From Rodentolepis nana (lineage: Eukaryota; Platyhelminthes; Cestoda; Cyclophyllidea; Hymenolepididae), in contig UZAE01012468.1 of the NCBI GenBank assembly GCA_900617975.1, positions 1-40,262 on the forward strand: DNA of 40,262 nucleotides, written 5' to 3'. Position numbers and translations under genes: made by a program. Numbering within the stretch: the stretch's first letter is position 1; each line of letters starts with the position of its first letter. The notes under the pieces are model-generated. The model ran no database searches. It was given only the letters and a program-made list of their open reading frames with translations, and was not told where the DNA came from. This document shows positions 34,772 through 40,262 of this stretch, one piece after another.

Positions 34772-37180
34772 GTAAGTTACTTAGTTTTCTTCACATTTTA
34801 TTGTGCAAGTGGTTGATTGCAACATATTCTGCCTCTAAATCAGTTGGTCTAAGCAGGGTTATTAAAATTAGAGCCTTAAATACGGCAGTCAACTATTGAC
34901 CTTCTGTGTACTAAAATCAATAAATTGCGTGGGGCTATAACATCTGTCATAATTCCAAATTTGGGTGGATATGGTCCAGTGGCCTAAAAGCACTGTGGGT
35001 CATTGATTTCAACTGATATTACGGCCTCTTATTACTTAAACTTCACAGTTAGTCTTCGTATTCATTGGCCTCTACACAAAAGATAATTTACAGCAGTGGT
35101 ATAATAGCCAAAGTTACGGTTGAGAGACTAAAATTTTGCTGTTATGGGGTAAACTTTGCTGAGCACTATTATTCAGTTTTAAATTGTTTATTATATTGAA
35201 CTATGAAGTACTTCAGTTAGGACAGAGCACTATTTAATTAAAAAGTCTATAGTTAAAAATTTATAATTTATACAGAAATATTATAGAGGAGGTTATTAAA
35301 TCTGAATCAGCTATTGCCCCTAAGTAAGGATTCAGAATTTTGCAAGGCTAGGCTGGTATTTCATGTGAAATTACGTCATGACGTGAATTGAAATATAACC
35401 AGTATTCAAGTAAACTGCGAATCCTTTTATCCCCCACATCATTTGCTTCTTCCACTGCTGGAATTCCCCCTACCCGCCACCCACTTTAACCATTTTTTGG
35501 ATATTTTGCCTTCTCGGTGTTCAACTACATTTCTACCGTTATGATTGGCTCACTCTTATGGATTTGGTGTTGGCAATACAAGTACGATTATATGCTGTAC
35601 AATTCTTTAATACAATGCGATCAGGACGAAAGACATTTCGTGGTTTATATCATAATGAGAGTGATATTGAACGATTGCTTGGGATCGTGTCATGTCCCAA
35701 CGGCATTCGGTGTCAACTATCTATTACTTAGTGAAGCGTTATCACTTGATAATAACGATTTTAAATACAGTCCTGTCGAAAGTCATTACAAGTCTAACGA
35801 GAGGTGTTTACCGTTGCAACATATTTGGGGTTAACCTCGTTTGTAACGTCGAATGATTGTTTCACCTTAACATAGCAATTCCAAAACGTTCTGCCAACAA
35901 TGATTGTTAATTTTAAAGCAGCAGGTTCAATCACTATCGCCAAGCGTAATCGTGTATACACGATTTGCTCACAGAAGTGTATTCAACGTGTTCATGTGAC
36001 TGCCAAGTGGTCCACAAAAATCAATCAGACATCCATCCTCCCTACTAGAGATCAAACGACCATCATGCCAGAACATTTTGAACCAGTCACATATGCAAGC
36101 GTACAAAACAAGGTGGATATAAAATTGCAGTCTATGAAATACACAAACCAATGACTAGATTGGGAACAGTTATTCACTCATGTTGCTGTTAGTTATCTGG
36201 AAGCAAATCCTGATTTTATCACGGGTTAAGCATGGTTCCACTTTATTTAATACGTGTACTCTCAAATCACTCACTTCTGGTCAACAGACAGCCCCATGGA
36301 GCACTTTGATGAGACTCTAGATACTGTAAAATAGACATTTGACGTGCAGCCTCAGTTCCAAGATTGTAAGCACCATTATCTTTATTGACTGCGTGAAGAA
36401 TGAGAGTTTGGGCATTTTCTGGCATCCATTCATGAAACTAATAGGAAAAGAGCGAAGAGTTACTTCATTTTAATTACCTCCCTCCCCCCCCCCAGCTCAA
36501 AGCACCCGATCTGCCTGCCTGTATTGTTAGTTGGGGATTAGTTTAAAAAATACAGTTTAATGTAACAATTAGCTTACACTTGAAGAGTTGAAACTGAAAA
36601 CTCACTATATGTTTACGAAAATCACACTGAGTGAATTAATGAAAGTTGGGATGGGAGAATGAGAGTTGTATCGAAGTTCATGGTGCATACTTTCAAAACG
36701 CACTTTGAACTATTACACGTTCGCCGCATTGTTATCCCCAATATTCGGTATATACTATTATTATTATTATTAATTTAGTTTTTCCATATTTACACGCGAC
36801 CTCTTTTATTTTGACAACAACATGTGGAATCAGAAAAATGCCAAGATGACTAAAAGTTTGAAATTACTTTTTTTTCTAGCAACAATGAAGAACCTCGAAA
36901 TAGTGAGTGATTGCCACTTGTTAAGCTTTTAAAACTTTTATCTTGAGCTCTGCATATTAAGGTTTCAGTAAATTAAAGCAAACGTATTAATGACATATTT
37001 AACAACATTCCAGTCTTTCGTCTTAGTATTACATGGCCAAATTTCATCCAATGTTTCACTTCAAATGAAGCGTAGGTTTTATGTAGTAGAATTACACTGC
37101 TTTATTAGAGAAGTAGAAAGCCTCGTTTAGCTTCGCTTTTTGTTCTGTTCAATCTCACTCAATCCTACTTATAATTATAG
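34772..37180 (+). other. Intron of the potassium channel gene
   Basis: A 2,409-bp intron from GTAAGT (34772) to TCCTACTTATAATTATAG (37180). Phases match: exon 1 leaves two bases (AA) and exon 2 supplies one (A), making Lys270. The competing CAG at 37211 would be out of phase. Inside are overlapping open frames at about 35484-36154, a C-run followed by CAG at 36484-36496, and an (ATT)n run at about 36749-36772. None is a convincing extra exon, because the protein already reads continuously across the junction. Confidence 0.85.
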
Positions 37181-38555
37181 ATTCTGTATTCAATGGCAAA
37201 AACTTCGACAGTACGTTTGGCGAATCATTACAGATACGCCTAAGAAACGTTGGTTAGGGATGTTACTCAACAAGAGTGCTCAAAATAACACAGATGGTGA
37301 AAATATGGACGACTCGATATCCCATCACGGCAGTGAATTTGACTTATCTCCTACTAAACCCCAACCCCTCGAAAGTATAGACCTTGAAAACCTTGGCGGT
37401 TCAGAGGAGCGTGCAAATAGTTTGGGTAGTGAGGCGCATAACAATTTAATGAATCCGTTCAACTGGCGAACTTTGCAGAAAACTCCAAGGGAAATTACTC
37501 TTTGTCGAATTTATGTGGCTTTTCAGTTCCTGGTTGTCATATCTCTAATGATCTACATGACAATGGCGTATATTCCCGAACTGAGGGAACCTTTTGGACC
37601 TCGGCTAAAAATATCTGGCGTTAATAAAACAAGTCTTCCTCACTTCCCGGTGCATCGGTCTTATTATAAATTTGGTGATTATAATTGGCAGGTGACTCGG
37701 CCAATTCTTGTCTTGAGGCTTCTAACTTGGATTTGTGTTATTCTTTTCACAATTGATTTAGTAGCTAGAGGGATATTTTGTCCAAGGTTTTTTGAATGGC
37801 TGAGATCTTTCTACACATTCACGGATATTATATCACTTCTTCCGTTCTACGTGGAAGGTATTATCCTGAACGTTATGGAAACGTTGCCCACATCGCCTCT
37901 AACTAAAAAGAAGATCGAAGATTACATGTTTGTAATAGATATATTCAACATGTTCAAAGTGTTTGTGATCTGTCGAATCTTCCGGTTATTACAACGGCAG
38001 AGAGCAACTCGTGTATTGATATATACTATTCGAACAGCAGCTACCAACATTGTTATGGTGTTTGAATTGATGCTTCTCTGCGCCATCTTCTTTGGAACGT
38101 CCATATTCTTCTTTGATGAGAATATTAATTCTATATTTGTTGGAATATGGTGGGCTTTCACAACAATGACTACAGTCGGCTATGGTGATGTCATACCGAA
38201 TTCAACACCTGGACGTTTGATTGCAGTGCTCTGTATGATCATTGGAATACTTCTGACTTCTTACACTATTCCTGTACTTGTCAATGATTTCCTCCTCTTT
38301 TACGGTCACGCTGATCAATTGGCGTGGATGCGAGGGGTCCACAAGTCAGCCACCGTAAAGCGCCACAAAGAGAAGAAAGAGCTCATGACAAAGAAGAGGA
38401 TTAAACAAGTACGAGCTCTTATTAGAAATACCGTGATTGGTTTTGGAACTCCGCATGATGAAATTGTTGAACGAAAGCATGGTGTTGAGACCTATCCCAA
38501 TCAGGCAACAGAAGCTACTCCCAATCTCCAGTTCCCTTCATCAAGCACCCGATGA
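37181..38555 (+). CDS. Voltage-gated K+ channel (Kv3/Shaw-like), exon 2: linker, S1-S6, pore and C-terminus
   Basis: Encodes residues 270-727 and ends at TGA 38553-38555. Right after the junction is the post-T1 box (QYVWRIITDTPKKRW), then a polar acidic linker of about 70 residues. S1 is near 379-401, S2 446-464, S3 about 484-500, S4 about 526-547, S5 559-581 and S6 615-643. The S1-S2 loop has an NKT glycosylation sequon at N418. The pore helix (IWWAFTTM) and the filter TVGYGD (601-606) are intact, so K+ selectivity is expected. S2 keeps the charge-transfer Phe (F459) and an acid (D462). S4 is charge-poor, with Shaker positions R1-R6 read as N, K, V, R, R, Q. The S6 hinge reads T632-I-P634 in place of PVP. 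The cytosolic tail is short (about 80 residues) and starts Lys/Arg-rich. Reduced voltage sensitivity is an inference from these changes. Confidence 0.93.
37947..38012 (+). other. S4 voltage-sensor segment (charge-depleted)
   Basis: Residues 526-547, with core VICRIFRLLQRQRATR. It aligns without gaps to the Shaker RVFRIFKLSRHSKGLQ region, which places R535 at R4 and R538 at K5. The preceding every-third positions are V532, K529 and N526, and Q541 replaces R6. Confidence 0.8.
38172..38189 (+). other. K+ selectivity filter TVGYGD
   Basis: ACA GTC GGC TAT GGT GAT encodes the canonical potassium filter, preceded by WWAFTTMT. Confidence 0.97.
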
Positions 38556-40185
38556 TGTTACTTTTCTTCAATCATCTAATTTTATTTTATGCATTTTATA
38601 TGGCGAATATTACTTATTGTACTAATGAAATTGCCCGACTCTCTTTGGAACTACGGTAAAATTGGTGTTATTTTGCACTAAACCCTAAAAGGCCTCACGC
38701 AAAGTGTATGCGAAATGGAAGTTCATTTGCGTATTAACTATTAGTTGATAGACATCTTGGTAGTACAAATACTTGAATTAAAAGCCACCTCCATTCGTCA
38801 ATTGAACTTTAGAACATATATATGAACTTTGAGAAATTGATTGACTCAAACTTTGCCTTAAATGCATCGGCTATAAAATTACAAATCGCTCAAGTTGTCA
38901 GGACCAATCACTTATACTTTAATTAACTGATCAAAGGAACTCACAAGTGAGCCAGAAAACAAATTTTAGAATCTTCACTTTTTTGATGCTGATACGCAAT
39001 GTGATGAACTATATCAATAAATAGCATAAAGACAAACAAATGAGTTCAAAATCCAAGTGGATGCCTTATAAGGCTTCTCCTCATCTCCTTAATCTCTTCG
39101 CCGATATGATCAGTGACCCATTGCCTCCCTCGAAGCAATTTTCACAGAGGTTGTTTAATTGTTTACTACCACTAGTAGTAATACCGTAACACCACCTTTA
39201 CCATCGGGGCTCATAGGTCAACCTGTTAAGCTGGAAAAAAAAACACTTTTATTTTAAGAAGGTAAAAAAGAAACTGGACATTAAGTTTACCGAATAATTC
39301 TATAACTCATGTATTTTTGTGATTAGCAATATCTTCAAAATTCATCTAAAATCGGTTTTCTAAATTTGCCCTGTTTCCAATGATTTACCTCTGTTTAAAT
39401 GTGTTTGTTTGTGTGTGTGCGTGCGTGCTTACATTAAACAAAGACAGATGGGCATATTTCATCGAAATTTAGTATTAAAGCTTCCCAGAGTTCATGAAAC
39501 AATGGGTACAGGACAATCAATTGAACAAGAAAAAAATGCATTTGATGTAGATGTTCATTAAGTTCATTCGTAAGTTGAGGTGGCTTCATAGCCACATACA
39601 AGCCATTCTATATTTGAAGTCAATTTAATTTGTTGTTACATTCAATCACTCTGTTCATTTCCCTTAACTCGATTGAGTGTTACAATCTTTGCAAAATATT
39701 TCATTGTGGAACATATTTTGAGAAATATTGGTTGCATATGAGTTTGGTGCTCGAGTGATAATTCACTCGCTACCCCGAAACCTCAATCAATAATCAGATT
39801 AAAATTAAATCATAATTTTTTATGCAAAGCAGCTTGAAGGGAGTCGGTTTTAACCACAAAGAAGCCTTAAACTTGAAAAATAATAATTCATTAACGCCTC
39901 AATAGCATTGTATGAATTATGAATGCTTTGGAACGTACATTCTTTATTTAACGAGTATAATTCTCTACCCGATTTTATCCCTTTCAAAATGTTTCAATAT
40001 TTGTATCTTAACCTTAGTGTTTATAGCTAATTACTCAGCTAGTCAAATTGAATGGCTCTTTATTTGACCGCTGGAAATTTGTCCTTACTAATACCTAAGG
40101 TCTGTAGAGGATGCTTAAGGTACAAGAGGCCCCGCATGAATATAGAATAGCAAATTAAAATATCATTTTATTTAAAAGCTGCAAA
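38556..40185. other. Downstream region of the channel gene
   Basis: Contains the presumed 3' untranslated region. The only canonical AATAAA I can point to nearby is at 39016-39021, about 460 bp past the stop; its use is unproven. A (GT)n-like tract lies at 39401-39428. No other gene is visible. Confidence 0.45.
39401..39428 (+). repeat. GT-rich microsatellite
   Basis: Interrupted GTGTTTGTTTGTGTGTGTGC and GTGCGTGC units. Confidence 0.85.
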
Positions 40186-40223
40186 TATTTATATCAAATG
40201 GCAGGCTTCATGTTGGTTATCAT
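40186..40223 (-). repeat. SINE-like repeat, 3'-end fragment N'
   Basis: Antisense 3' end only: ATATTTATATCAAATGGCAGG, then CTTCATGTTGGTTATCAT. It stops where a sense copy begins, so it is either a 5'-truncated copy or one half of a nested arrangement. Confidence 0.8.
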
Positions 40224-40262
40224 GGGGTGTGTGATAGACTTATCTCCACGTGGTGCACCCTG
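40224..40262 (+). repeat. SINE-like repeat, copy N (cut by window end)
   Basis: Begins GGGGTGTGTGATAGACTTAT, then CTCCACGTGGTGCACCCTG, exactly the family's 5' end, and continues beyond the window. It directly abuts the antisense fragment N'. Confidence 0.88.

Noticed and set aside
36481..36496. C-run followed by CAG in the intron as an extra splice acceptor
   Set aside because: The following frame closes after about 16 codons without a good donor, and exon 1 joins exon 2 in phase without it.

Overview
This 40,262-base window looks like nuclear DNA of an invertebrate animal. It is AT-rich and gene-poor, carries one clear protein-coding gene split by a spliceosomal intron, and is littered with retroposed short repeats plus one mariner DNA transposon. 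Low gene density, a divergent Kv-type channel and a mariner would fit a large-genome flatworm such as a tapeworm, but the lineage is inference; nothing in the sequence fixes it.

Layout. Bases 1-33,000 are essentially intergenic. They hold at least sixteen full or partial copies of one repeat of about 300-350 bp, in both orientations, including pieces cut by both window edges. Eight of these copies, and a ninth 48-bp piece, sit between clear target-site duplications of about 10-14 bp. The full copies share one 5' end and finish in a short ATAAATA-type tail, so I read the family as a SINE-like retroposon copied by target-primed reverse transcription. A mariner element at about 9287-10580 lies on the minus strand. 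Its transposase would be exactly 344 residues long, but it is broken by a 5-bp tandem duplication and one TAA stop; all three catalytic aspartates survive. The only ambiguous base (N, 6416) is followed at once by a 451-bp perfect copy of 4665-5115, which points to an assembly error.

The gene. A voltage-gated potassium channel subunit is encoded on the plus strand in two coding exons (33963-34771 and 37181-38555) around a 2,409-bp intron. The splice phases match (2 nt + 1 nt) and give a 727-residue protein. Exon 1 holds a Ser/Thr-rich N-terminus and a T1 tetramerisation domain with a Kv3/Shaw-like zinc motif. Exon 2 holds an unusual pre-S1 linker, S1-S6 and an intact TVGYGD filter. The voltage sensor is odd: most outer S4 charges are missing, the matching S2 acid is Thr, and the S6 PVP hinge reads TIP. 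I could see no other gene with adequate support; the remaining stretches are AT-rich non-coding DNA with a few simple-sequence tracts.
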